From CAVXUB01 sp963764805 (GTDB lineage: Bacteria; Actinomycetota; Acidimicrobiia; Acidimicrobiales; Bog-793): a DNA stretch of 64,000 nucleotides. A program made the position numbers and the translations under genes. The stretch is taken from assembly GCA_963764805.1 (NCBI GenBank), contig CAVXUB010000001.1, positions 124,001-188,000 of the forward strand, given 5' to 3'. The notes beneath the pieces are model-generated. The model ran no database searches and was not told the DNA's origin. It saw only the letters and a list, made by a program, of their open reading frames with translations. Shown piece after piece: positions 19,161-27,241 of the stretch (position 1 is the stretch's first letter; the number at the start of each line of letters is the position of its first letter).

Positions 19161-19479
19161 AACTATAGACGTGGCAAGAACCGGTAATGCCTGGTAGATC
19201 GAAGAACCTCGTGTCTACTCCTGGAGGCATGGTTCCGACGAGTCTCACAAAGATGCTCAATTGCGATCCGTCAATCTTAATCATATCGGACCCGTTCCGA
19301 TGTAGTCCCGCAGAGACGCCGATAACTGACTCGAATACTAGAACTGTTCCGACGTAAATATACCCAACGACGAGCGTCGGTGTCCAGACGGGCCTCTCGC
19401 CGATCTTAAACACATAAGTCACGGTGCACGCAGGCCCATGCTGGACTCCTCCCCACGGAAGCAGCACCAGTGAGTACAC
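19117..19479 (-). CDS. Hypothetical protein, unknown family
   Basis: A 120-residue ORF starting at a GTG (19479) preceded by AGAAGG at good spacing. It has a hydrophobic central region (TLVVGYIYVGTVLVFESVIG) and a C-terminal part with FVRLVGTMPPGVDTRFFDLP. No family is recognised. Its composition is lower in GC than its surroundings and it lies inside the integrated element. The last 15 residues overlap the next ORF and may be out of frame if the two form one gene. Confidence 0.42.
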   Translation of the reverse strand: MYSLVLLPWGGVQHGPACTVTYVFKIGERPVWTPTLVVGYIYVGTVLVFESVIGVSAGLHRNGSDMIKIDGSQLSIFVRLVGTMPPGVDTRFFDLPGITGSCHVYSYAEARSRRADRSAG

Positions 19480-20346
19480 TTCGCCTTCTGCTGCCTGTTA
19501 GCATCCTTCCATAGCGCCTTCATCGGCGCAATAGAAACCGGCAAGTTCCTCCTGCCGCCCGCCGTGGGCATTGATGACCACTTTGACGTGAGTTCCGCCA
19601 GCATCATGGGGCCACCCTCCGCAGTAGTGGGACCACCTTGGAATCCACCGGCGCCGGTGCGCCGGTGAGGGACTCGCCGCCATCGGTCAGCGGATCGAGG
19701 AGCAGCGGCGAGAGGTGCGAGAGGTGCCGAGGATGTGGCTCGCGGAGGACCTCTGGAGCATCAAGCGGATGGCGGCGCGACCGCGAGACGGGACGCTGCG
19801 TATGAACGCCGAGGAGGTGGGTGTGGGACGGACAGCTAGGGGAGGAGCGGCTCTCTGACGAGGTGTCGTTTAGTGTGTCACGAATGAACAAGAGGCACGC
19901 TGCCGCCACTCTTCCGCCACGGACACGATCGCCGACGGACTCTGGCTGGCGGCCGAGGACAAGATGTCTCAACTTCATGGCTCAAGAGTCCGGTCTGTTC
20001 GCCTTGCTGATCAACCACTAGGATTGTAAGGCCCTTCATAATCTTTAGCTGCTCATCCATCGAAGAACAACGTAGTGGTTAGGAGAATGGTATTTGTGGC
20101 GGAATGCTTGGAGTCATACCACATGAGGTCGGTGCACATTGAAGAAGATGTCTCCCTGCCTGGCGCACAGGTCTGCGGTTCGGATTCCCTTCAGGCTACT
20201 CCTCCCAGCTGCCGATGGACCGAGTACGGATGGCTGCGCAGCGGACGCAAGTGAGACTGGCGGCGACGAGCGCCGCGGGCAAGAACAGCAGGTCTTGGCA
20301 TCGTCGAACGAGCAGTGCAGCCGCGTCCCTGGTCGGCGGCGAGTGC
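19480..20346. other. Lower-GC cargo region without a confident gene
   Basis: No confident gene in about 870 bp. Two stretches have some coding character. A minus-strand frame at 19498-19683 ends with GGTHVKVVINAHGGRQEELA and GFYCADEGAMEGC. A plus-strand open frame at 19628-19858 contains AAIGQRIEEQRREVREVP and RMWLAEDLWSIKRMAARPRD but has no good start. A short minus ORF (19878-20060, MDEQLKIMKGLTILVVDQ) is also possible. All look like remnants or unrecognised small genes. 20061-20346 shows nothing convincing. Confidence 0.4.
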
Positions 20347-23300
20347 TCACATGCTTGGTCCCTGGCTGATGGCCAGCTCCGGCCCAGCCTGTTGCTGGTA
20401 GGCCGGAGCGGGAGAACGGTGGTGACGCTGGCGGGGCTCTGGCGCATCCGCACGGATTCGGCGCCTTTCCGTCTCGAATGTCCTGCCAAGCACAACGATC
20501 CGCTCCATGACTTCGGGATTGGCTTCGATGAACGCGCTCCTGGCCTGCTGCCCGTCCCTCCAATCGTCGGACCTCTGCGACGACTTGAGCATGCTGCTCG
20601 ACGAGGTCCCGCTCGTGCGGCTCGGTGGCGTCTCGCCAGGCACGCTGCGATGCGTCGAGGGTGTCGCAGGTGTTCTCCACTCGCTGGCGGAGCCGGCGCC
20701 GGGCAAGAGGTCCCTGTCGGGGAGTCGCCTCCAGGCGAACTGCCTCCCGGTGCGCTGACTCGGCCCTGAGAACCCCCTTGTAAGACGTGCTCGACCGGCG
20801 TGTCACGCCAGCGACCGGTGCAGACCCGAAGGTCGGCGAGATCTCGCTCCAGCGAGGCTTGCTGGAGGCGGACCCGAGCAAGCTCTGGCCGAGACGTCGG
20901 GCGGGATCATCGCGAGGAGACGCTGACGCTCTCGATCGCAGCTCCTCGATGCGCCGCTGTGCACGGTGTCTGTCAATGACCCAGCGCTGGCGGCGCTCGC
21001 TGTCCCAAGACCAGGCGAGGCGCTTCCGGCAGCCTCGCGCTGGTCGGCGGCGGGCGTGTAGACGTGGCTCTCGTGGCGCGCCCGGCTCATGGCGACGTAG
21101 GCGAGCTCGCGCCCGCCGCCGTCGTCGAGGACGTGGGCGACGTCGACCGTGGCGCCCTGTGAGCGATGTGCGGTGATGGCGTACCCGTAGCCGAGCCGCT
21201 CGCGCTCCGATCTCTTCTGGTCCCATCTCCAGCTGCCGGCCGTCGGGCGTGACGGCTGTGAGGCTCCGCAGTTCGGGATCGACGGCGGTGACCGACGGCC
21301 GGTCTCCGGAGGTGACCCAGGCGCCTCTCGCGTCCGGGTGCGAGGGTGATCACCCGGTCGCCGGCGCGATAGTGCGGCCGCCAGGCGCCGTCAGCTCGGG
21401 GCCCGTGAGCAGTCCCGGCCCGCTCGCAGAGATGGCGGGCGGCCGCGTTGAGCGCCTCGACGTTCTCGCGCCGATAGGCGAGCAGGAGGCGTCGTCGCGG
21501 CCGGCGTCGACGTCTTTCGCCCAGGCCCGCACCATCGCCCGCACCGCATGCTCGGCGGTCGGCGACGGCGTGCACCCGGCCGTTGTGGGCGTACCAGGCG
21601 ACGGCCGCCCGACGCTCCCCGAGCGCAGCTCGGCGAGCACCGCCCGCTCGGCGGGGTCGGCCTGGCGGAGGTTCTCGCCGAGCGTGAAGACGTGGTTCGG
21701 GTGGCGCTCGGCGAGCGCGCTCGAGCGCACCGCCCGGCCCGACGGCGCCGAGCTGGCGGTCGTCGCCGACGACGATCAGCTTCGCCCCCGACCGCTCGAC
21801 GGCGGCGAGGAGGCGGGCGATGTCGATGTCGGCCGTCATCCCGCCCTCGTCGAGGACCACCACGTGGCGGTCCGACAGCGCTGAGCGAGCCGTGCTCGAG
21901 CCGCCAGACGAGCGAGGCGACCGTCCGCGACGCCATCTCGGCGCCCTCGCCGAGGTTCTTGCGCCGCCTGGCCGGAGGTGGCGGTCCCGATCACCTCGTA
22001 GCCGGCTGCCTCGAAGGCCGAGCCGCACCGCCCGGAGAACGGTCGTCTTACCCGCACCCGGCGACGCCGAGGACGAGATCGAACCGGTGGCCTGCCGTGA
22101 ACAGGCCGAGCGCCACCTGGCGCTGGCCGGCGGTGAGCGGTCCACCGAGAGCCGCTCTCGAGCGACGCCACGGCGGCCAGCGGCCGCCTCGTCAGGTACC
22201 TGTCGGCGCCCTCGCCGGCGGCAAGCGCGCTCGGCGAGCTCGGCGATGCGCGACTCGTCGGCGAGCACGCAGCGTGCCGCCCACACCTCCTCTCTGCTTC
22301 CTGTGACCAGTGGCAGGCGGATCGCGTCGGCATGGCCGAGCACGGCGGTCACCGCCTCGTCGAGCAGACGCGACGGGCAGGCCGTGCAGGTGCGGGGCTG
22401 ACTGCGACGATCACGTCGGCGCGGGTGAAGGTCTTCTCACCCGCCAGCCGTCCGCCCGGCGCCGAGCAGCTCCCCGGCGAGGCGTTCGAGGTCGACCTCG
22501 TGGCGTTCGGTAGGTGGCGCCGGCGACCTCGACCGCGCCGAGGAGCTCCGCCGGCGGGTGGCCGGCGGCGACGAGCTCGGCCTGCCAGCCGGCGAGGAGG
22601 TCAGACGACATGGACCTCGGCCTTGCGGTCCCGGGTGGCGCGCGCCGCCACCGAGCGCGAGGCGTAGGAGGCGTCGTCGCCGACCGCCTGCGGTGATCTG
22701 CGCCGGAGCGCTTCGAGTGGACCTCGCAGACCTCCTCTGGGATGCCGGCGATCGCCCAGCCGCCGAGGCGTCCCGACGGCCCGGGTCGGCGACGATCCCG
22801 TAGCCGAGCTCGACGGCCTTGCGGCCGCAGCCAACCGCCCGACGGCGGTCGCCGCGTGCAGGTGGTCGCGCAACAAGTGCCGTGTCGAGCCCCTTCCAGC
22901 CGCCCCGCTCGTCGAGCATCGAACACGGCGTTGGCGACCAGCACGTGGTCGTGCACCTGAGGGTCGCCAGCTCGGGTCGTGGCGTGCCGGGAGGTGGCCC
23001 AGATCAGCCCACCGGTCGCCGTCCGCAGCTGGCCCGTCCCCGCCGCCCGCCCCTCTCTGCCACCAGCCGGTCGAGGTACTCGAGGGTGGCGTCGCGCTCG
23101 GCGTCGACGATGGCGTGCATGTCCTCGGCCCGGCCGATCACCCCCAGCTCGGCGACCGACTTCGTAGGGCGAAACGACGAGCTCAAGACCAGGCCGCCGA
23201 CAGCGCACGAGGCGCTCGCCGGTCGACGGGGTGATGGGCCCCGCCCGCACCGAAGATGGCCCGGTAGTCGGCGAGGTCGACCTCGCCGTCGAGGCCGAGG

Positions 23301-23443
23301 AGCACGCGACCAGAGCCGCCCCAGGCCATCGGCGTCTCGCCCCGCGAGGCGTAGTAGGCGGCGGCCGCCACCACTGGGTCGTCACCGCGCACCGCGACGG
23401 AGTGCTCGTGGTACTCGACCGAGTCCAGCCCCATCATCCGCAT
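20347..23443 (-). pseudogene. MobF-family (TraA/TrwC-like) conjugative relaxase, multiply frameshifted
   Basis: About 3.1 kb encoding, in pieces over all three minus frames, a relaxase-helicase of actinobacterial MobF type. Recognisable blocks in order are DDPVVAAAAYYASRGETP, the three-His metal motif region HATTRAGDPQVHDHVLVANA, GWAIAGIPEEVCEVHSKR, Walker A ASPGAGKTTVLRAV, Walker B VVVLDEGGMTADIDIARLL with VVGDDRQLG, motif VITLAPG, and MSRARHESHVYTP. A helical C-terminal region (FIEANPEVMERIVVLG) follows. The frame changes roughly every 100-200 bp, far more often than in core genes, so it is called a pseudogene. A consensus-like promoter precedes it. Confidence 0.85.
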
Positions 23444-23506
23444 CCACGCCAACGCGCCACCCGCCTCCCCAACCGGAAGTTGCAATCGTGTTCATCGGGA
23501 GCTGGT

Positions 23507-23535
23507 GTTATACGACAGCTGAAAGTGCTTGTAAA
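23507..23535 (-). promoter_or_regulatory. Sigma-70-like promoter for the relaxase
   Basis: Minus strand TTTACA (23530-23535) and TATAAC (23507-23512) are separated by exactly 17 bp, about 60 bp before the relaxase start at 23443. It is one of the clearest promoters in the window. The rest of 23444-23760 holds no gene; it contains the leader of the excisionase-like gene. Confidence 0.6.
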
Positions 23536-23760
23536 GGGGGTATTTTGGGATCGGTAGGTGGCGGTTGATAGAGGTAAAGAGCGGTGAGCAGATAGATGCG
23601 TGGTGGGGTGGCGTGGTGGTGCGTGGGCGAGGCGTCGGCTTGCAGAGCGGTCAATAGCGTGGACTCCCCAGCGCGTTATAGGTGGTGGTCTCGCGTCTCT
23701 CCGGCACTCGCCGGCGCCTCCCGGGCCGCTATCGATCCCATACGCATAGAAGGAGAGACC

Positions 23761-23974
23761 ATGGCCATCACCGTCAACCCTGCCCACGCTCTTAGACATC
23801 GACCAGCTGGCCGAGCAGCTGAACGTCACCACCCGCCACGTCCGCCGCCTCGTCGCCGAGCGCCGCCTGCCGTACCTGAAGGTCGGCAAGTTCGTGAGGT
23901 TCGATCCGGCAGCCGTTGCCGAGTGGCTGGAGGCCGCCGTCGTCCCTGTGGCCGGTCAGGGTCGGAGAGCGTGA
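23761..23974 (+). CDS. Excisionase-like helix-turn-helix protein (one frameshift)
   Basis: Small MerR/Xis-type HTH protein of about 70 residues: LDIDQLAEQLNVTTRHVRRL, then VAERRLPYLKVGKFVRFD and PAAVAEWLEA. This is the DNA-binding helix and wing typical of excisionases beside tyrosine integrases. The ATG at 23761 has a strong AAGGAGAG upstream but is one base out of frame with the HTH. An extra A near 23793 (CTTAGAC) would explain it. The 3' end overlaps the convergent integrase gene. It likely controls excision direction or element gene expression. Confidence 0.7.
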
Positions 23975-25145
23975 AGGGTCCCTCGACCGCCACTACCCGA
24001 AGAGGGCCTTGCCGATCGTTTGGCGGCGTCGCGCTGCATCGAGGGCGTGACGTGGCTGTAGAGGTTCATGAACAGCGACGGGTCGGCGTGGCCGAGGCGC
24101 TCGGCCGCCACCTTCGGCGGAACGCCGTTGGCGAGCATCAGCGTGGCGCAGGTGTGACGGAGCCCGTGCGCGGTGAGCCGCGGCAAGCCGAGCTCGCTCG
24201 AGTAGCAGGCGAGCAGCTTGGAGAGGTACTGCGGGTGGTACGGGCCGCCGGCGGGCTTGGTGAAGACGTGAGCGGACTGTTCGTAGCTCGCCGCCGCCAG
24301 CTTGTCGCGAGCCTGCACGGCGCGCTGCGCACGGAGCACCTTGACGAGCTCGTCGTCGATGTCCACCCGGCGGACGGCGTCGCGGCTCTTGCCGACGGAG
24401 GGCACCACTCGTGGCCGAGGTAGCTCGAGAACTCGACGACGCGGACGGCACCCTCGGCGAGGTCGACGTTGTCCCAGCGGAGCGACACCAGCTCGCCGAT
24501 GCGCAGCCCGCAGCCGAGGAGGAAGGCCCAGATCGGCCACGTACGGTCGTTCTCCATCAGCGAGAGGAACTGGCGGGCCTGCTCGGGCGTCCAGCTGCGG
24601 GGAACAGAGCGGCGAGGAGTCGGCCGGGGGACGTGGGAGAGCGGGTTGACGCTGACGATGCCTGTCTGCAGGGCGAGCTTGAACGCCCCGGCGAGCGGCG
24701 CCCGGGCGAGGCGGATGGTGTTGGGCGAGAGCGGCTTCGCGGACTTGGTGCCGCCCTCTTTGATCAGCTTGCGCTGCCAGCTCATGACCACCTCGGCGGT
24801 GACGTCGCGGACCTTGGCCTTGCCGAGCAGTGGCCGCACGTAGGTGGCGGCATAGACGCGGTAGTCGTGGCAGGTCTTGGCCGAGAGGCGACGGTCGGCG
24901 TCGATCCCGTCGAGATACAGGTCGAGCAGCTCGTCGAGCGTGAGGCCGGCCCGGCTCGGTCGGATCAACCCGGCGTCGGCCTTGGCGACCAGCTCCCGGC
25001 GGGCCTTGGCAGCCTCGGCGGCGGTGCGGAAGCCCCGCCTCGTGACCTGGTCGCGGCGACCCGACAGTGCGTCGCGACCGATCGTGACCTTGAAGTACCA
25101 CTGCCCGGACTGGTCCTGGTAGACGCCTTCGGGACGCTGCGGCAC
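23956..25145 (-). CDS. Tyrosine recombinase/integrase (one frameshift)
   Basis: Phage-type integrase of about 390 residues. The N-terminal AP2-like arm-binding region has VYQDQSGQWYFKVTIG and TRRGFRTAAEAAKA. A SAM-like core-binding domain with LTLDELLDLYLDGIDADRRL and the catalytic domain with LLGCGLRIGELVSLRW (first Arg) follow. After the break, AHGLRHTCATLM (His-x-x-Arg), ERLGHADPSLFMNLYSH supply the late His and the Tyr nucleophile. The frame slips near 24409-24411, where one G appears missing. The GTG at 25145 follows AGGAGG. An alternative frame near the end would stop at 23993. It lies 73 bp from attR. Confidence 0.85.
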
Positions 25146-25155
25146 ACGACCTCCT

Positions 25156-25197
25156 CTGAGAATCCTGAGAACCGTTTGGTTCTCATTAGGTTCTCAC
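25156..25197. promoter_or_regulatory. Candidate arm-type/operator sites, right end
   Basis: Four copies of a nonamer lie between the integrase start and attR: ctgagaatc (25156-25164), ctgagaacc (25165-25173), then inverted ggttctcat (25178-25186) and ggttctcac (25189-25197). The same ggttctcac occurs twice near attL. The position fits arm-type integrase sites and/or an integrase autoregulatory operator. Confidence 0.55.
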
Positions 25198-25218
25198 AGG
25201 GGTGTATCAGCAACCCAG

Positions 25219-25299
25219 CTCGCAACGTTCCAGCCCTGCGACCTGCGGTTTTCGGTGGAGGCGAAGGGACTCGAACCCTCGGACCTCTTGACTGCCAGT
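25219..25299. repeat. Right attachment site (attR), 81-bp copy inside tRNA-Ala
   Basis: Perfect match to 17345-17425. Its last 44 bases form the 3' half of the intact tRNA-Ala gene, and its first 37 bases are 3' flank. The integrase start lies 73 bp to its left. Crossover within a tRNA anticodon-to-3' segment is usual for tyrosine integrases. Confidence 0.93.
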
Positions 25300-25329
25300 C
25301 AAGCGCTCTACCAACTGAGCTACGCCCCC
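25256..25329 (-). tRNA. tRNA-Ala (anticodon GGC)
   Basis: A 74-nt cloverleaf on the minus strand. The acceptor stem GGGGGCG pairs with CGCCTCC and includes the G3:U70 pair, the identity element for alanine. The D arm is GCTCAGTTGGTAGAGC, the anticodon stem is CTTGA/TCAAG with loop CTGGCAG (anticodon GGC), and the T loop is TTCGAGT. The discriminator is A; CCA is not encoded (CCG follows). Its 3' half coincides with the element attachment repeat, so integration restores the gene. Confidence 0.96.
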
Positions 25330-25470
25330 GAGGCCTCTACAGGCTAGCAGCGGCGCCAGACCCATTGATCCCGAACCCCCGCCGGGCCGCCCATCTCGAC
25401 TCGGGCGGTGTGGCGGCCTCGCGACACCTATTGGCGTGGGGCTGCCGAACACCGCCGGCGACGGATCGGA

Positions 25471-26043
25471 TCAGAGGGCACTCCCGGCAGGAGCAGGCAC
25501 CTGACACGTATCCGAGAATCCCTGCGACTTGAGGCCCAGCCCGGCGTTGAACCGGGAGCGGTAGTTCTCGAGCGCCACCCATGCCGCCAGCTCGACGATC
25601 TCCTCCTCGCTGAAGTGCTTGTGGAGCCGATCGACCAGGTCGCCACTCACCGACGTGGGCGTGGAGCTCGCCTGCTCGGCGTACTCGAGCACCGCTTTCT
25701 CTCGGTCGTCGTAAACGTCACTGTCGCGCCAGCGGGGCACGTCACGGACCTTCAGGGGGTCGATGCCACGCTGCAGCGCCTCGTAGTACCCGTAGTCCAT
25801 GCACCATGAGCAGCCGATCGTCCCGGCCGCTGCCTGGACAGCCAACAGGGCCAGGTGGCGATCCAACTTCTTCCACCCGAGATCGGCGGCGGTCTCGACC
25901 AGACCTGCAGCAACGAGAACGCCCCCGTGGTGCGCTGCCGCCTGCACGGGCTCCACATCACGACCGAAACGGCGCCTCCCGTAGGCGAACGCCGCCTTCC
26001 CAAGCCCGCTCCTCGGTTGGGTGATCAGCGAGACATGCGACAT
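25471..26043 (-). CDS. Carboxymuconolactone decarboxylase/AhpD-like protein
   Basis: A 190-residue all-helical protein of the CMD/AhpD family. The redox-type motif is AGTIGCSWCMDYGYYEA (Cys-x-x-Cys), followed by the helical arm VLEYAEQASSTPTSV and EEEIVELAAWVALENY. Such proteins act as alkylhydroperoxidase-like disulfide reductases or lactone decarboxylases. The CxxC suggests the redox type. The ATG at 26043 is chosen because GAGGAGG lies nine bases upstream; a GTG three codons earlier would sit inside that site. Confidence 0.85.
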   Translation of the reverse strand: MSHVSLITQPRSGLGKAAFAYGRRRFGRDVEPVQAAAHHGGVLVAAGLVETAADLGWKKLDRHLALLAVQAAAGTIGCSWCMDYGYYEALQRGIDPLKVRDVPRWRDSDVYDDREKAVLEYAEQASSTPTSVSGDLVDRLHKHFSEEEIVELAAWVALENYRSRFNAGLGLKSQGFSDTCQVPAPAGSAL

Positions 26044-26281
26044 GCCTGACACCTCCTCACACGTTGTCTCCGCACTGCGACGCTAACGGCGCCGGCCAAA
26101 GTGCGGGCGGCGGCGGCGATCGCCGGACCCGGCGGCCCCGGCTCGTTCTGGCGCCAATGTCCGGACAGTTTCAAGCCGGCAAGCGGCGCCGGTTCTCGGT
26201 TCCCGCAAATGAGCCTTCCAAGCCCGCCACCTCCTCCCTACCCCTGCGGGAGGACGCTGATCGGCGTACACTGCGCGGCTG

Positions 26282-27082
26282 GTGACCCTCACGCCATGTC
26301 CAGCTTGTGGCGCTCAACTGTCGACAGCCGCCGTCTACTGCCCACATTGCGGTCACCCCACTCGTCTGGCTTCGACGCCGCCGCCGCCAACCTCGGGTCC
26401 CGCCACCAGCGCGCCCTACCCGCGGCCTCCTTACCCGCCGCCGCCGCAAATACCGGGCCCCGCCACCAGCGAGCCCTACCCGGCGCCGCCAATGGCGGGT
26501 CCCTCCGCCTACATGCCCTACCCGCCCCCGCCGATGTCGGTCCCCGGCGTCAGCATGGGCTACCCAGCCTGGCCATCGACGGCCGGTCCTGCTCCGGAGA
26601 CGAAAGCCGGAGCCTGGATAACGATCCTTGGTGGCCTGATGCTCGGCATCAGCGGCTTCCTTCCCTGGTTCACCGCCAGCATCCTCGGCGGGACGATCTC
26701 TCGCAATGGCATGCAGCTTGGGCAAGGCGACAGTTTCAGCATCGACGGGCTGATCGTGATCCTTCTCGGTGCTGCCACACTGCTGATCGGCATCAGTCGG
26801 CTTTCCGGCTTCCCTGTCCCTCGATGGATCCAGAGATCGCCGATCGTGACAGGTCTCGCAGGCGCTTTGGTGGTCGGGTCAGACATTCCGAGCCTCAACA
26901 ATCTGGTGAACACCGTTCAGTCGCAATCGCAGCTCGCCACAGCTTCCCTTGGCTACGGCGTGTACATCGGTATGGCCGGCGCAGCGGTCGCTGTCATCGG
27001 AGGTTTGATGTTACGAAGGGCCGCTGCGTCGGCGGTGGCGTCTAGCTACGGTGCCTACCCGACTGCGCCACCTCGCGGTTGA
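26282..27082 (+). CDS. Zinc-ribbon, Pro-rich membrane protein
   Basis: A 266-residue protein from GTG 26282. An N-terminal zinc ribbon has CPACGAQL and YCPHCGHP. A long Pro/Tyr-rich low-complexity linker (residues about 32-105) leads to four hydrophobic segments. The first ends in GFLPWFTAS, which resembles the LPW motif in two further membrane proteins nearby (30426-31499 and 31496-32635). Function is unknown. Topology suggests a cytosolic zinc ribbon tethered to a four-helix membrane domain. Confidence 0.7.
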   Translation: MTLTPCPACGAQLSTAAVYCPHCGHPTRLASTPPPPTSGPATSAPYPRPPYPPPPQIPGPATSEPYPAPPMAGPSAYMPYPPPPMSVPGVSMGYPAWPSTAGPAPETKAGAWITILGGLMLGISGFLPWFTASILGGTISRNGMQLGQGDSFSIDGLIVILLGAATLLIGISRLSGFPVPRWIQRSPIVTGLAGALVVGSDIPSLNNLVNTVQSQSQLATASLGYGVYIGMAGAAVAVIGGLMLRRAAASAVASSYGAYPTAPPRG

Positions 27083-27241
27083 GGCGCGTTCACTCGGCTT
27101 GAGTCACCGAACTGTGCAAGGCCCCGGCGCACATTCCTGCTCCGCCAGCACGGTCGCAGAGCACCGTCGCCCAGCCGTCGGCCAGCCACTCCGCCGGTCC
27201 CCTCAACCGAGGCCCGCGAGCCGCGCAACTAACCTGGTCCG

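Larger units (their letters stand above)
17345..25299. mobile_element. Integrative element (about 7.9 kb) at tRNA-Ala(GGC)
   Basis: Bounded by perfect 81-bp direct repeats, with the right copy overlapping the 3' half of an intact tRNA-Ala gene. Inside, from left to right, are a RelE/HigB-like toxin and its antitoxin, a fragment of a MobF relaxase, lower-GC unknown ORFs, a second decayed MobF relaxase, an excisionase-like protein and a tyrosine integrase beside the tRNA. This is the architecture of actinobacterial integrative mobilisable or conjugative elements. With the relaxase broken and no transfer apparatus visible, it is probably immobile alone. Confidence 0.88.

Noticed and set aside
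20160..20210. tRNA-like T-arm sequence (ctgcggttcggattcccttcag)
   Set aside because: No matching acceptor, D or anticodon arms can be formed around it.
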